A stretch of 62,000 nucleotides of DNA from Symbiodinium natans (Eukaryota > Sar > Dinophyceae > Suessiales > Symbiodiniaceae), in assembly GCA_905221605.1 (NCBI GenBank), contig CAJNDS010000094.1, forward strand, positions 1 through 62,000, read 5' to 3'. The notes beneath the pieces were generated by a model that was not told the origin of the DNA, did no database searches, and saw nothing but the letters and a program-made list of their open reading frames with translations. Below, in pieces: positions 1 through 10,258 of the stretch (positions are counted from its first letter, which is position 1; each line of letters starts with the position of its first letter). A program made the translations under genes and the position numbers.

Positions 1-430
1 GCCCTTCCCTTCAACAATCCCTCCCTTCAGCAACCCCGCCCCTCAACAGCCCCTCCTTCAATCCCTCTCCTCTCAGCCCCCTCAGCCCCTCTTCAACCCC
101 TTCTCAATTCAGCGGTTCAAGCCCTCAGCCCCTCAGCCCTTCAGCCCCTCAGCCCTTCAGCCCCTCAACCCCAACCCTCAGCCCTAGCCCCTCAAACCCC
201 AGCCCCTCAGCCCCAGCACCCACCATACCGGACAAAACCCAAACCATTGCAGCAAAACAAATCCGCAGCCTGGCCCCTCAACCCCAGCCCCTCAGCACCC
301 CAAAACCACCCACCCCCACCACGCCCGACAAAACCCACACCATTACGACAGAAGCAAAAAGCAAAACCCCCCAAATCCGACAAACTCCTACAACCGTGAA
401 ACCCTTAAACCCTGAACCCGGGGATCCCGA
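1..430. repeat. C-rich degenerate repeat tract
   Basis: The tract is dominated by units such as CCCTCAGCCC, CCCCTCAACCCC and CCCTAAACCC-like words in irregular order. It reads as a degenerate minisatellite with some telomere-like words (rc of TTTAGGG) near 390-420. No convincing coding signal is seen; the short minus-strand ORF here only reflects the G-rich complement. Confidence 0.7.
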
Positions 431-623
431 AAAATTCATGAGGCGTGTCCAGCGTCGACACTGCATTACGCCAAGTGGAAATGAATGTTGTTGTTGTTGA
501 TATATGATCGTGAGGCCGAACCCCCTTGAACAGCTGGCGGGCGGCGACCGTCATCTGAACTACCCTGGACCAAGAGATTTCCTTGAAGATTCCCTGAAGG
601 TGAAGGGGCACCCACGTCATCAT
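405..623 (-). CDS. short ORF of unknown function
   Basis: A 72-aa minus-strand ORF with mixed composition, reading more like a protein than its repeat-rich surroundings. Its C-terminal codons overlap the C-rich repeat. No family is recognised. It could be a degraded exon or retroelement fragment, since no partner exon is visible on either side. Low confidence. Confidence 0.2.
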   Translation of the reverse strand: MMTWVPLHLQGIFKEISWSRVVQMTVAARQLFKGVRPHDHISTTTTFISTWRNAVSTLDTPHEFFGIPGFRV

Positions 624-669
624 TGTTGTGCTAGAACCGTAGACCCAATCCGGAAAGCCTAAACCTCAA

Positions 670-746
670 TCCGGGTGATTCCTAAAATTCCGGGAATTTT
701 CAGCTCCGGGTGATTCCCATAAGCGTTAAAATTCCGGAATTTTCAG
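670..746. repeat. two-copy repeat with palindromic core
   Basis: The segment CCGGGTGATTCC followed by an AAATTCCGG...AATTTTCAG core occurs twice (about 670-702 and 706-746). The second core, 728-743, is a perfect 16-bp palindrome (AAAATTCCGGAATTTT). The first has one extra base at its centre. Confidence 0.7.
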
Positions 747-860
747 GATCCCCCTGCAAGGCCCTCACAAGCAGCCAAATCGACCGGAAGAGGAGGCGGG
801 GCATCCGACAGAGCGGCCGCAGAGCGAAAATAGAGGTCGAGCCCGTAGCCTTTTATGGAG

Positions 861-1105
861 ATATGCTTCTCATATAAATGGGAACATATTATTAATAACA
901 AATCATAGAAACCAAATCATATATCTCACCATATCTCAATAAAATGAACACAAATCATACATAAAAAGTCGTATATATTACCACATCTCACGTAGATACC
1001 AGCAAATCACAGGCCACAAATCGTTTATCTTATCATATCTCATATAGATATCAAATCACGTATCTCATCATGTCTTATATAGATATCAGCAATCATAAGT
1101 ACTAA
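861..1105. repeat. AT-rich tandem repeat
   Basis: Imperfect repeats of about 45-55 bp built around CATATCTCATATAGATATCA and AAATCATA words. The GC content is far below that of the rest of the window. No ORF. From 1106 to 1290 nothing identifiable is seen. Confidence 0.65.
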
Positions 1106-1290
1106 ATCGCACGTCGGGTCCGGTCGTTGATTTCCTACGACATCCTGCCATGTGGGGCACGCCTCCCCACCTTCCGTGAGGAGCAACAATTATTTTATGA
1201 GGCAAGGACTAACTTGCTGTTATTGAATCAGAGTATAGATGCGTGTACTATACTCAGTAGATATATATTTTTTTTATAGGTACATATATT

Positions 1291-2081
1291 TGTAATATTC
1301 CGGAGGTTCCCAAGATCAGAGTATCTACCTTGGGATGCTCCTCTATCAGATTCTGCACACCAATGATAACTTATAACCCTACAAATACGTACCCATGAGC
1401 CTCCGGTCCAAGTATGGTCTGATTGTAACTTTACAGGGCATAGAACAGAACAAGCTTCTTTCGATCCCAGTTCCCCGACCTTAACTCTGAAACCGACGAT
1501 TGGCAGCTTGAGCCGGCCTTTTTCCTCCCCCCTTTCCATTCCACCAGTCTGTTGTTGCGTTGCAGACTGGGGATGGCCACATGTAAGCTAGGTATTCAAT
1601 AATATCCGATTCTCGATCTTGCATTGCTGCATCTGGCCAAAAGGCTGCGCATAGTCGAGAATGAACTTCAACGAGAGAACTAGATCTGACGCAAAGGGCC
1701 CCCTCGCAACATGCAAGCTACAACCGGCGCAACCCATGTACCAACGATGGCCTGGCTCCAGGCGGTCCACGCTACCGCTAGCTCACGTCGATCTATCATT
1801 GCGCAAGCCCTCTCCACGGCCTCCCTGGAGACATATGGCCGACTGCCATTGTCAGGGCAGGTTACCCTCAAATGCTTTGACTGTCGGGCACCAACCGACC
1901 TGCTTTGAAACAGGCGAAAACTTGCTGCGGTCCCCACAGTTCGCCAAGAGCAAGCCTTTATCTTTGACAACGCCGCAATGCTACCACATGCAACCTGGTG
2001 AATTTGCGCGAATCCTCACAAATCGAACGCACGCCACAAGCCACATCTGTTAGTCTGTCAGCGGCCTGCCAGGGTCACGAA
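1291..2081 (-). repeat. inverted dispersed repeat, copy A
   Basis: This segment is the near-identical reverse complement of 13648-14346. Copy A is about 91 bp longer, with extra bases after position 1878 between two CTTT-containing words. That fits a deletion in copy B by short direct repeats. On the minus strand both copies carry fragmentary open frames (here 1588-1770 and 1680-1970) that are not recognised. It is probably a non-autonomous or decayed mobile element. Confidence 0.8.
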
Positions 2082-2135
2082 CACACTCACACATGCACAC
2101 ACGCACACACATGCACGCACGCACGCAAAAATCAA
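2081..2135. repeat. CA/CG dinucleotide microsatellite
   Basis: ACACAC, ACATGCACAC and GCACGCACGC runs directly next to the end of inverted repeat copy A. Confidence 0.8.
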
Positions 2136-4179
2136 TCGTAACAACGATGCTCACAATGCGCTACCGACAGACACATAGTGGACACGCGGGTAATGGCACC
2201 GAGCAGTGCTATATGCCCCTTTCGACACTACCTGGTACAGTAGTTGAATTCCTCCCTCTTCTCACAGTGTAGATTTCCATCCTTGCGTTCTGCCAATGAT
2301 GCCCCGCCTTCAGGGCCGGCAAGTATTGAGCAGCCTCGGCAGCTGACTACACGGCGCAATCGGGTCTGAGAGCGGCCTACATGATCTAATTTGAGCCGAG
2401 AAGCAGGAAAGAAGTTCTCAACCGAGGGAAAACCTGCCAGCTTGTTTTGTTCAATTCAAGCCAAGCCCGATAATTACCCTGGGCTGTGTATACCTGCAAG
2501 CCCACAAGCCTTCAGCAGTACCTCTGAGGACATCAGCATCCAGCTGCCGAGCTTCAAAAGCCACTGCCATTCGTTGGCCTGTGTCATGGTCATAAGTGCT
2601 TGGCCCCCCCCGACCCCCAAGGTCATAGAACAAGTCGACGGAGGTTGGCGGTTTAAGCTTGGAGTTCCCAACATGATGGCCTCCGATAGGGATGGCCAAG
2701 CCTACAAAGAGCTGCAGCTACTAGCAGCGAGCAGCTTGGCTTGAGCCTGAAAGCTCCAGAATTGCTGCGGGCGCGTGCGCTACCATAGCAAACCGCGGCA
2801 AGGGGCTACACTGTTGCTTTGCTGCGCAGCTCCAGTTCGCGCCGTACGTCAAGGGAAGAAGTGGACATTAAAATACGAGCTGCCATCAGTTGTGACAGGC
2901 GCGTTACAACAAGCAAAAGGATCCAGCAGCATCTGCCACCAGGTTTCCCAAGATTTTACATGAGGATGATGATGGCTGACATGTGGGTGATCTGGTCCGA
3001 CCTGCTCCACATATTACGAGACCTTGGCTGAGACAGTCCCATACCTTTGCAAAACGTGAAGCTTTTCAGCCCTGCTCCTGGAATTCTAGTGGCAAGACAA
3101 GATACCATACCATCCCCCGCCGTTTTCTGTAGCGCCTGTATTGAGCAGGCTGGGCTCCGGTGATCCGACTATCCGAGCCTATGCTTAAGATCCGGTCATG
3201 TCTTTGATTTAGCCTTCGTGCTCCGGAATCGTGTCCAGTGTCTGCACATCTCCGGGGCGTTGCTACCAGAAGCCCCAGCCCACCAGCAGTTTTTCTCGTC
3301 CTTTGGGCGCCTCCCAACAGAACATAACCGCCGGATCCGCCGGCACGTGATGAGATACGACAAGCAAAACGGCCTGACTGGAAGGATGGAATGCAGCTGG
3401 AAAACCTTCACATCAAATGGGCCGCAGCGCAATCTTGCTCACAGGGATTTCCAGGCCTCCTGACACGATGCCCCCAGCCTGGAAGAATCATTCGCCTAGG
3501 CAGACGGGATTTGCCGACACGAATAAACCGAATCCAGTAAGCCGGGAAGCGGATAGGAAAGGAGTCACTTCGGCCATCAACCTGGTAGCAGAGGTCTCGA
3601 GCTTGCAAGCCATCCAAGAATGATGCACTATGCTGCCTGCTAGTCACAAAAAAAAACATGTTCGGCATTTGTCGACTCTCCTCCTGCTGCTAGGAAACTC
3701 AGGGTACCAGGCATAGACACCGTCTGCGCTGGCATTATCTGCAAACTTTCGCTGCGCAGCGCTCTGGCTGCACGGCTGAGAGGGCGTGCCTGTCATAACG
3801 CATCCTCTGAACAAGCCTTTCACGAACGCTACCTGTTGGCAAGGCCTTCATCACCGGCAGTCGGTCGAGACATCTCGAACTGCACCTCACTGCACGCAAG
3901 CTGCAAGGCTACGAAGGCCATGTCAGCCATGTACAGGCCTGTTGAAACTTTGCACGTATCCCTCTAGCTGCTTGCGCTGTACGCCCCGTGCCCCCTAGAA
4001 TCCTCGCGATCCATCATGGGTTCCAGAAATGCAAAGAGTGGAGTCCGGCGCGCCCCTTTTCAAACTGATGTTATCTAGTAACTACGGGCCAGGGGCGGTT
4101 TACCAGGCACATAGGGCGGACGTGAGACCCCTCCCGGCAAAGTGTCAGTGTCTATTTGCGAACAGAGATGAACTAGCCC
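2136..4179. other. no convincing gene
   Basis: Two kilobases without a clear exon or repeat. The longest open frame (2391-2744, plus, 117 aa) has unremarkable composition and competes with minus-strand frames of similar quality, so I do not call it. Confidence 0.5.
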
Positions 4180-4557
4180 ATGCTGCTGCTCGCGGTGGAA
4201 GGCTCCCTCACCATCGGCGGATTCCCATCGAAAGTGCTTGGTGATGAAAGCCTGGCTGGTCAGCTCAAGAAGCTGGAGGCAATGCCGGCCACACATGTGA
4301 CAGCGGAGACCACCAAGAATGGCTGGGCGGTGAAGCTTCAAGAGGGGGCAAGCATCCTGGTTCCACCAAACACTTGTTGGTTCGAGCGGGCGGGAGGAGA
4401 CGACGACACTCACAGCGTCCGGCAGCTCATTGCTCGGGACGCTTGCCTTGGGCCCATGAAAGAGTGGCTGCAGCAAATGCACTCGGAAGGGAGTGTGACC
4501 GAGCAGGACAGGCTGCACAAGATGCTCGAGTTCCGGCAAAAACAGCAGGAGCAGTGA
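4180..4557 (+). CDS. hypothetical protein, single open exon
   Basis: A 125-aa plus-strand ORF with protein-like composition throughout and no competing frame of similar quality. It has a glycine-rich hydrophobic start (VEGSLTIGGF), a central region with TCWFERAGGDDD, and a basic, glutamine-rich C-terminus (EFRQKQQEQ) that could be helical. No family is recognised. A TAG four bases upstream of the first ATG could be a splice acceptor, so this may be a terminal exon rather than a complete gene. It is one of few plus-strand candidates. Confidence 0.45.
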   Translation: MLLLAVEGSLTIGGFPSKVLGDESLAGQLKKLEAMPATHVTAETTKNGWAVKLQEGASILVPPNTCWFERAGGDDDTHSVRQLIARDACLGPMKEWLQQMHSEGSVTEQDRLHKMLEFRQKQQEQ

Positions 4558-4584
4558 GAGTTACGGGCTTTTGCAGCTGGAAGC

Positions 4585-4828
4585 TAGCTTCATCTCAGAC
4601 TCCCGAAGGACTCTCTAATCCTCGTGGCCTTGGTTCTGAGCGAATCCAGAATCTTGGTGTGTTTGTTATGCTTCAGGTCAGATGGTCCCTGTGGCTGCAG
4701 GGTTTCCTGGAATCCCGTGGCCAGGCGTGAAACCGAAACCGGAGTCATAGGTAGGAGCATAGTTTTGGAAGATGCTTCACGCCAGATTCCGGAGGGACTC
4801 TCGAATCCTCGTGGCCCGATTCTGTTAA
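4585..4828. repeat. duplicated ~50-bp segment
   Basis: About 50 bp containing GGACTCTCTAATCCTCGTGG (4588-4638) recurs at about 4774-4825 with scattered substitutions, in the same orientation and 186 bp apart. From 4841 to 5192 I see nothing identifiable. Confidence 0.6.
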
Positions 4829-5192
4829 GGTAGTGATTGCGCATCCGTCCTTGAGGCCGTCTGAGATCTAGTAGCTAGCAACCAGAGTTCGTGGCTTCTG
4901 CCAGCAGCGCAGCCACTTCCATTTTGAGCAAATCCATTTGTTCTGAGCGAAATCCGTAAGCAGCGATGGTGGCAAAACAGTAGCCATGTGTAAGTTGCGA
5001 TTTAGATTGCCTGTGTCAGAGTTAGCATTCACTGCTCGAGCCAGACTCAACGCTCAAGGCCCAAGATCTTCAAGGCTTTACACAGTGCCAAAGAGCGACA
5101 AGATTAACATCACAAAAGAGTAAGTGTGCAGGAAGGGTGTCGTAGCGACAGTGAGAGAGTAGAATAGAGTATAGGTCTAGCCCCGTGTTGCC

Positions 5193-5468
5193 ATGTCAGA
5201 CTCTGAAGAGACCCAGGAGTGGCCTGCTGTCCAGGAACGCAAAGGAATGGAGGACAGAGAGGGCATGCTTTCCAATGGTGAGCAGTTCCAGCAAGTCATG
5301 AGCAATGGTGTTGCCACTGCTGAGCCTGAGAAGTTGAAAAAGAGACAGCCTTTCGATGAAAAGGACCTGGAGACTACTTGCTTGGAGCAAGAAATCGATG
5401 GTCTGAAAAAGAATTATGCCGGCGAAGACCCCAAACAAGAAGATTGTAGAGAAAGGGAAAACGCGTGA
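5193..5468 (+). CDS. acidic hypothetical protein
   Basis: A 91-aa plus-strand ORF starting at an ATG. It is rich in Glu, Asp, Gln and Lys (MSDSEETQEW start, charged throughout) and could form a helix or coiled coil. No family is recognised. Its 3' part contains the 26-bp dispersed motif, read here as NYAGEDPKQ. The same frame of that motif recurs in open frames at 14.35 and 46.55 kb. It may be an exon fragment. Confidence 0.35.
   Translation: MSDSEETQEWPAVQERKGMEDREGMLSNGEQFQQVMSNGVATAEPEKLKKRQPFDEKDLETTCLEQEIDGLKKNYAGEDPKQEDCRERENA
5412..5437 (+). repeat. 26-bp dispersed motif, copy 1
   Basis: AATTATGCCGGCGAAGACCC followed by CAAACA. It matches 14347-14371 and 46551-46577 with only a few substitutions, all in plus orientation. 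Confidence 0.75.
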
Positions 5469-7004
5469 AACATCAATGCGACTTAAAAATCGACAGGCGT
5501 TTGGGGATACCATAAACTTCAGCGCTGGCCCCCGAACAGGTCGTCACGCAGCACCATGAGTCGGAACCCAAAGACATAGATATGATTCATGCTTTTTTTT
5601 GGCCCAAATAAAAATGAACATGCCCAAATGCAGTATTGGCGGCTGGCTGTCTTCCAAAACCACGATAGACCTGACCCCGCGCAGAAGAAAAGACAGACAG
5701 GCAAGACCGCATGCATTATTGGGGCCTGGCAAAATGCACTCGCACAGCCTGCTTTCGTGCATGTCTATTGGGTTGTCTGTATTTCGTTACAACGTGCAAG
5801 CAGGTTAAAACCAAATCCAAAAATAGAAATAGATTGGCTTTTTGCGACCAACCACGATCCCACATGCAATTCGGAGCATGCCACATACATTTCCCCAAAT
5901 GCCCGGAGAATCCGCACACGTTTTCTCGATGTTTTCCATGGTTCGCACTTGTGTCTTTGCCAGGAAAAACACCCGGGGTCCGCGTAGGTCCACGCCCGGA
6001 GTTCTGACCCCCAAAACCTGTGTGCTGGTAACGTGATCGTGGCCCCGCACCCATCCCCTGAATGCTCTGACCAAAGAGCTCGCGCCGGGTTACGGAGCCA
6101 CGATTACGTTCCCAGCACAAGTTTTCAGGCGGTTTTTGACACGGTCTTTTCGCACAAAAACAGACCAACTTGGACACTCGCCCCTGTATCTTGTCCAGCA
6201 TCATCCTTACATCAGCCAGCACACCGTAAGAACTTCTGAGCATTGAGTACATCCTTCATTGGCCCAGGCAAGCAAAACTTTCACTTTGGAGGAGGGTTTT
6301 TCAGGTTGGCCAAGAAACGCAGCATCCACCTTCGCCCCAGTTTCGGCCAGCTCCTGGAACTATCCACGGAGCTACACTTTACGGCTTGCGGTTCAGGGTT
6401 CCTTTTTGCCCTTTTCTTTTCAGGAGTTTGGCGCTTCATAAAGATCATCCCCGACCTTGAGCTAACCTGGCAACATTTGCCTGGCCTTCTCCAGGGCGTT
6501 CATGCGCTCGGCAAGCTTTGCATGTTCCTCCTCCAGCTTATCACCTGATAACTATGTCAATTTTCGTCGGTACATCAGGTTTGCGGCTTGCTTGGGGCAA
6601 AGCTGCAAGCGAGCACAGGGGGCATTCTTCGGGGTTGAGGTTTTAAGTTTTAGGGATACTGAAGCTTCTGGCATGCCCTCCCAGCCCGGATGGAAACAAA
6701 GGGACGCTGAAAACCCTTGCATTCATGTTGCAAAACCCCAAAGCCGGTGCATATTGTCTGGACATATGCAAATGCACGTTAAATTCGCTCACGTCCAACA
6801 GCCCGTAGCCTCCTTCAGCCACCCAGCTCCAGAGACCCGCCGAAATTCTGGCCTAAATATGAGCAACCGCTTTTTTTATGCGCGAGAGGAGTTAAGGTGG
6901 ATGCGGGCAGTTTTCTGGTTGGGGTGTCGTGATCTCTCGGTAACGACATCGGGGCCGAACGTCAAGCGAGAATAAACGAAGATTCATACGTATAGTTGTT
7001 CATT
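5469..7004. other. no convincing gene
   Basis: Open frames on both strands (longest 5716-6252, minus, 178 aa) overlap a hairpin and have unconvincing composition. Apart from the inverted repeat at 6013-6126, nothing identifiable is seen. Confidence 0.45.
6013..6126. repeat. inverted repeat (stem-loop)
   Basis: The arms at 6013-6043 and 6097-6126 are reverse complements with a few mismatches (core GTGCTGG-AACGT-ATCGTGGC). They are separated by about 53 bp. They could fold as a hairpin or mark a small MITE-like element. Confidence 0.65.
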
Positions 7005-7794
7005 TTACCACAAATAAAGGCCCAGGTTGGGTTGAGGGGACATGGGGCCCTGATAGGTCTGGAGATTGATGCCATGATTACCGATCCCGAATGAGATCCA
7101 AACGTGATCAGAAAATTGTGTCTCTACATCCTTGAGTCGTTTGTCGTAGTATTGAAAGGATGATGCAGCGGATGATCTCATGGTGTCAATCATCTCTTTA
7201 TTCCTGTGTATCATCGTTCCGACCGCGCTTCCCGCAACCGAGTGCACCTCCTGACCTGAATCCTGAGGCTTACCTTCGGCAACTTCGCGAACTGCCTGAA
7301 ACTCATATTCATTTAACCTTCGGCATGCGTCGATCGCCATATTATGCGCTTCATGTGCAGTCAAGCTGAGCGACGAAACCATATTATCAACTCTCCTCAG
7401 ATCCTCAGCATTCTTGCCTACTCCCTCTCTAGCATCGATGACTATCATCTCTAGCTGACAAACTTTTCCATCCATCTCTAAAATTTCTCTCCTCATCTCA
7501 TTCTCAGGCGATATTCCAGTGCCAGCTAAACTCTTCGATGGACTGGAACCTGCTCTATGCCAGCTTCCAGGCTTGTTGTCAGCGGGTGGAGTAAACATGT
7601 TATGCTCCATGAGTCTTCCCGGTCCTGTGGGAACAGGAGAGTTCAGACCTGATGATGAAGCGCTATTCCCACCTCTACCTCTCTCAGGAGTGACTCTCCC
7701 AGCCATATGAACTGACGGGCTGATGTCTTCGGCTCCTTTCACTCGCTTCACACTGGTATCGGAAGCGTCATCGGACCTGGCCGTATTATCCATA
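7005..7794 (-). pseudogene. interrupted ORF, downstream half
   Basis: The minus-strand frame 7871-7005 is open. Its first ~26 codons lie in the transposon, so the host part starts at the target-site duplication (7787-7794). The protein is rich in Ser, Asp, Gly and Arg. It then has a helical, possibly coiled-coil section (around LEMIVIDAREGVGKNAEDL) and ends in NLGLYLW. Base composition is more AT-rich than the flanking satellite and genes. Joined across one copy of the duplication, this half continues in frame from the half at 10525-11508. No family is recognised; a Gag-like or virus-like structural ORF is one guess. Confidence 0.55.
7787..7794. repeat. target-site duplication, left
   Basis: TATCCATA directly abuts the left transposon end and is identical to 10517-10524. 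Both copies hold the same phase of the interrupted minus-strand ORF. Confidence 0.8.
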
Positions 7795-7825
7795 GAGAGC
7801 GGCCTGCCATGGGACCTGGGTTTTT
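7795..7825 (+). repeat. terminal inverted repeat, left
   Basis: GAGAGC then GGCCTGCCATGGGACCTGGG and a T run. It matches the reverse complement of the right end (CAGAAG, then GGCCTGCCATGGGGCCTGGG and a T run). The outer six bases are less conserved. Confidence 0.8.
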
Positions 7826-7827
7826 GC

Positions 7828-7866
7828 AACCCCACTATTTGGGTATATCCAACCCCACTATTTGGG
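7828..7866. repeat. subterminal 23-bp direct repeat
   Basis: AACCCCACTATTTGGG occurs at 7828 and again at 7851, a 23-bp period, just inside the left inverted repeat. Subterminal repeats like this often bind the transposase, but that role is inferred here. Confidence 0.65.
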
Positions 7867-7955
7867 CACATGCGTATTTACATATCAAATCGTCTGGGCC
7901 TCTGGAGGACATAGTCGTCGTTGAAATACCTTGGATGCATTGAAACCGCAAGGGA

Positions 7956-8291
7956 AGCATACACAGCACGCAGACAGCGCAAGGGCATTTCTCCCCACTC
8001 GTTCTGCCCACTGTGCATGACTGGTCGAGGTCCTTCATACTCGACATGCCGGACGCTTCTTGGGAGCTGTCTTCTGGCACTTCACGCTACAGCTGTAGGC
8101 CTTCGAGACTTTCTTACGTTTGTAGCATACACAGCACGCAGACAGTGCAACGGTATTTCTCCCCACTCGTTCTGCCCACTGTGCATGACTGCTCGAGGTC
8201 CTTCATACTCGACATGCCGGACGCTTCTTGGGAGCTGTCTTCTGGCACTTCATGCTACAGCTGTAGGCCTTCGAGACTTTCTTACGTTTGT
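7956..8291. repeat. 168-bp tandem duplication
   Basis: Copies at 7956-8123 and 8124-8291 differ by only a few bases. The right copy holds the end of the transposase tail frame (stop at 8203-8205). The left copy is therefore a redundant downstream duplicate of the C-terminal coding end. Because 168 is a multiple of 3, it creates a misleading 188-aa plus-strand ORF. Confidence 0.9.
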
Positions 8292-8396
8292 AAGGAAACT
8301 GGCTGAGGTAGCCAGGCCGCCCGCCCCGGCAGACATCATTATGCAGCTTACAGAACACCAAGACTTTCAGACGATGCCGGTGCGGGGAGAGCTCAT
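8203..8396 (-). pseudogene. transposase C-terminal tail in shifted frame
   Basis: Immediately after the stop of the main transposase frame, the next frame reads on as LNELSPHRHRLKVLVFCKLHN (start shown only). It ends in a Lys/Cys-rich tail (YKRKKV, CSMKCQKTAPKKRPAC) with a stop at 8203-8205. The HR...L..L.F.K.HN pattern following an NTS..EQ.FSWFR block is what KDZ-group proteins show. The two frames were therefore one reading frame before a 1- or 2-nt change near 8400. Confidence 0.6.
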
Positions 8397-9437
8397 TCAG
8401 AACTCTCGCAGGCGGAACCAGGAAAAGACCTGTTCCGCTGCCGAAGTGTTTACACGATCAAAGCGACGGTCAAGACGACGGACATGATGGGGGTTGCAAG
8501 GGCATTGGTCACTGTGTTTGGCACCGTGGAAATAGTCAACACACCAATAGCCCACCTGTGCAAACTTCTTGGCGCGCTTTGCGTGAGGGAGGAAGGTGCA
8601 AGCCCTGTCCATAACGACCCCGTCAAGCTTTGGATACTTAGGGAGGAGCTGTGTGAGGATGCCGTCCATCACTTCGTTGCCCTCCGGCTGGCGAAGGCAG
8701 GAAACCCCCAGGACGCGTAAAGTGCGAGGATCAACGGCCATGAACCAGCCGTAGCCGTAGGGCTTCCGTTTGCCGTTCGCTCGAGGCTTTCCGGGGTGCT
8801 TCTTGTCCGAGGAGCCGCATTTCACGTGCACCTTAGCATGGCCGTCGCACACAATCTCCGTGACCTTCCGCTTGTCAGACGGAGGGAACGCATGGTTATG
8901 CACATAGCGATCGTAGGCTTCAATCGATTGACTGGTTGCCTCTTGACCAATGGCAAAATTCATGGGGATCGATGCGGCCGGATACTCACTGAGAGCGAGG
9001 AAATACATGATCGCGGACCCATGGACATCTCTGAAGTGACCCCCTACACTGCAGTGTTTGATGTCGTATACCCTGTTATACACATCGAGCGCTGCTCGAG
9101 CTGAAGCGAAAGCCCGGAACTCCAAGAGCATGTGGTAGCGAAGGTAGGTCACCGTGAAGCCAATCTTGGGACTGAGAAATATAGCCTCCCCGGCAGCATC
9201 TACATCTGGTAGGGTGTTGATCTTCTCACTTTGTTCGATGTAGAAGTTGGGACCATACGTTCTTCTGCAGGAGTACGAGGTACAGCGGACGGTAACAACC
9301 GAGACCTTCTCGGGACCGGACATCCCGTAGAGGGCGGCGTCGACTTTGTGAGCTTCTGCAAGGTTTCCTTTGCACATACACCTGAAGAGATGAGAGCGGA
9401 AGATCCTTGAAGTGCTTTGGGCGGCAGGACGCTTCAT
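8397..9437 (-). CDS. KDZ-like transposase (frameshifted)
   Basis: A 346-aa ORF starting MKRPAAQ. It would catalyse excision and insertion of the surrounding element by an RNase H-fold DDE mechanism. Cysteine pairs occur near residues 20-22 and 52-57 (CMC, CTSYSC), possibly a zinc-binding CxC module. Candidate catalytic acids are D198 (VCDGHAKVHV), D277 (VVMDRACTF) and the Glu in NTSAAEQVFSWF (about 330-340). VDYFHGAKHSDQCPCNPH (about 300-317) lies between. The D.FH...H....C.P and NT..EQ.FS blocks are typical of KDZ/CxC transposases. The frame ends early at REF-stop, and the rest of the domain continues in another frame down to 8203. Position inside matched inverted repeats supports the call. 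Confidence 0.7.
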   Translation of the reverse strand: MKRPAAQSTSRIFRSHLFRCMCKGNLAEAHKVDAALYGMSGPEKVSVVTVRCTSYSCRRTYGPNFYIEQSEKINTLPDVDAAGEAIFLSPKIGFTVTYLRYHMLLEFRAFASARAALDVYNRVYDIKHCSVGGHFRDVHGSAIMYFLALSEYPAASIPMNFAIGQEATSQSIEAYDRYVHNHAFPPSDKRKVTEIVCDGHAKVHVKCGSSDKKHPGKPRANGKRKPYGYGWFMAVDPRTLRVLGVSCLRQPEGNEVMDGILTQLLPKYPKLDGVVMDRACTFLPHAKRAKKFAQVGYWCVDYFHGAKHSDQCPCNPHHVRRLDRRFDRVNTSAAEQVFSWFRLREF

Positions 9438-9475
9438 GCTGACTACCGACGACTAACTACTGCAGCGACGGCGAA

Positions 9476-9859
9476 CTACTTGGAGGCGTGGCTGAGGGAA
9501 TAAAGAAGCTGCAGAGCGGCCTCGGCCGTTGGGTTCCAGTCGCCTTTGAGTCCCACCTGGAGGCTGTGCCGATGTTGAAGATAGCAGAGATGGCTGAAGA
9601 TCTGCCGTCCGGCGAGGTCCCGCTTGCTCTCGCGTGTGGTGTAGGCGCCATCCTGAATCTTGGCCAAGACATCGACAATGAGAGGGGGTGAGCACGATGC
9701 GGAAGGAGGCGATGCGGAAGAAGGCGATGCGGAAGGACGCGAGGCGTAAGGAGGCGAGGAGGCTGCGGGAGAAGGCCGAATGGACAGGTTCTCGAGCTGG
9801 AGGCTGATGATGCCATTTTGGATGTTCGCGAGGCCGGCAACGTGGGCAGAGCGCTTCAT
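9476..9859 (-). CDS. transposon accessory ORF
   Basis: A 127-aa minus-strand ORF starting MKRSAHVAG, ending 38 bases before the transposase ATG. Parts: a short helical start (NGIISLQLENL); a Ser/Pro/Ala-rich linker with repeated SASP-like units (residues about 30-58); and a conserved-looking C-terminal part (IVDVLAKIQDGAYTTRESKR, then AALQLLYSLSHASK). Both it and the transposase begin MKR, as many dinoflagellate proteins do. No family is recognised. It may be a separate protein of the element or an upstream exon of the transposase. Confidence 0.5.
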   Translation of the reverse strand: MKRSAHVAGLANIQNGIISLQLENLSIRPSPAASSPPYASRPSASPSSASPPSASCSPPLIVDVLAKIQDGAYTTRESKRDLAGRQIFSHLCYLQHRHSLQVGLKGDWNPTAEAALQLLYSLSHASK

Positions 9860-10091
9860 ATTCAGGCTAGGCTAAGCGCAACTGGACAAGCTACGCGCAT
9901 ATGCTATAGCCACATGCCTTCGAATATAAGTCGTGGCTCGAAGTCTTAGCTCAAGGCCTTGTGTTACGCAGTCCGTCGTGTCCAAGTCTAGTCGCATACG
10001 GCAAAAAATCAAAGAAGAAAACACCCAGTGCAGCCGAGGTGCATAGCAAGAAAAGCCAGACCTGTAACGCAAAAGAGAATAGCTAGGCGGT

Positions 10092-10157
10092 GCTTATAAG
10101 CTGAAGTATGACTTATAAGCAGTCTGACTGCTTATAAGCAGAAGGCTTGCTTATAAG
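10092..10157. repeat. cluster of GCTTATAAGC palindromes
   Basis: Four copies of the 10-bp palindrome GCTTATAAGC (one as ACTTATAAGC) lie at about 10092, 10111, 10130 and 10148. Spacing is regular at 18-19 bp. They sit just upstream of the transposon ORFs, so they could be a protein-binding array or part of the element end. Confidence 0.75.
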
Positions 10158-10258
10158 CAGCTGGACCCATCTATACAATAGTCATGTTTACATAGACCCC
10201 AAACCCAACCCAAAAGAGCAGTCGCAGGGAGTTGTCCGAGTGCGTCACCTGCAGCGGA

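Noticed and set aside
7921-8487. 188-aa plus-strand ORF with an internal 56-residue repeat
   Set aside because: It is the antisense of the transposase C-terminal region. The repeat is the 168-bp tandem duplication, and the minus strand carries the family-specific motifs.
10092-10157. CRISPR-like spacing of a short repeat
   Set aside because: Only four 10-bp palindromes with 8-9 bp gaps in a eukaryotic transposon; spacers are far too short and no cas genes are present.
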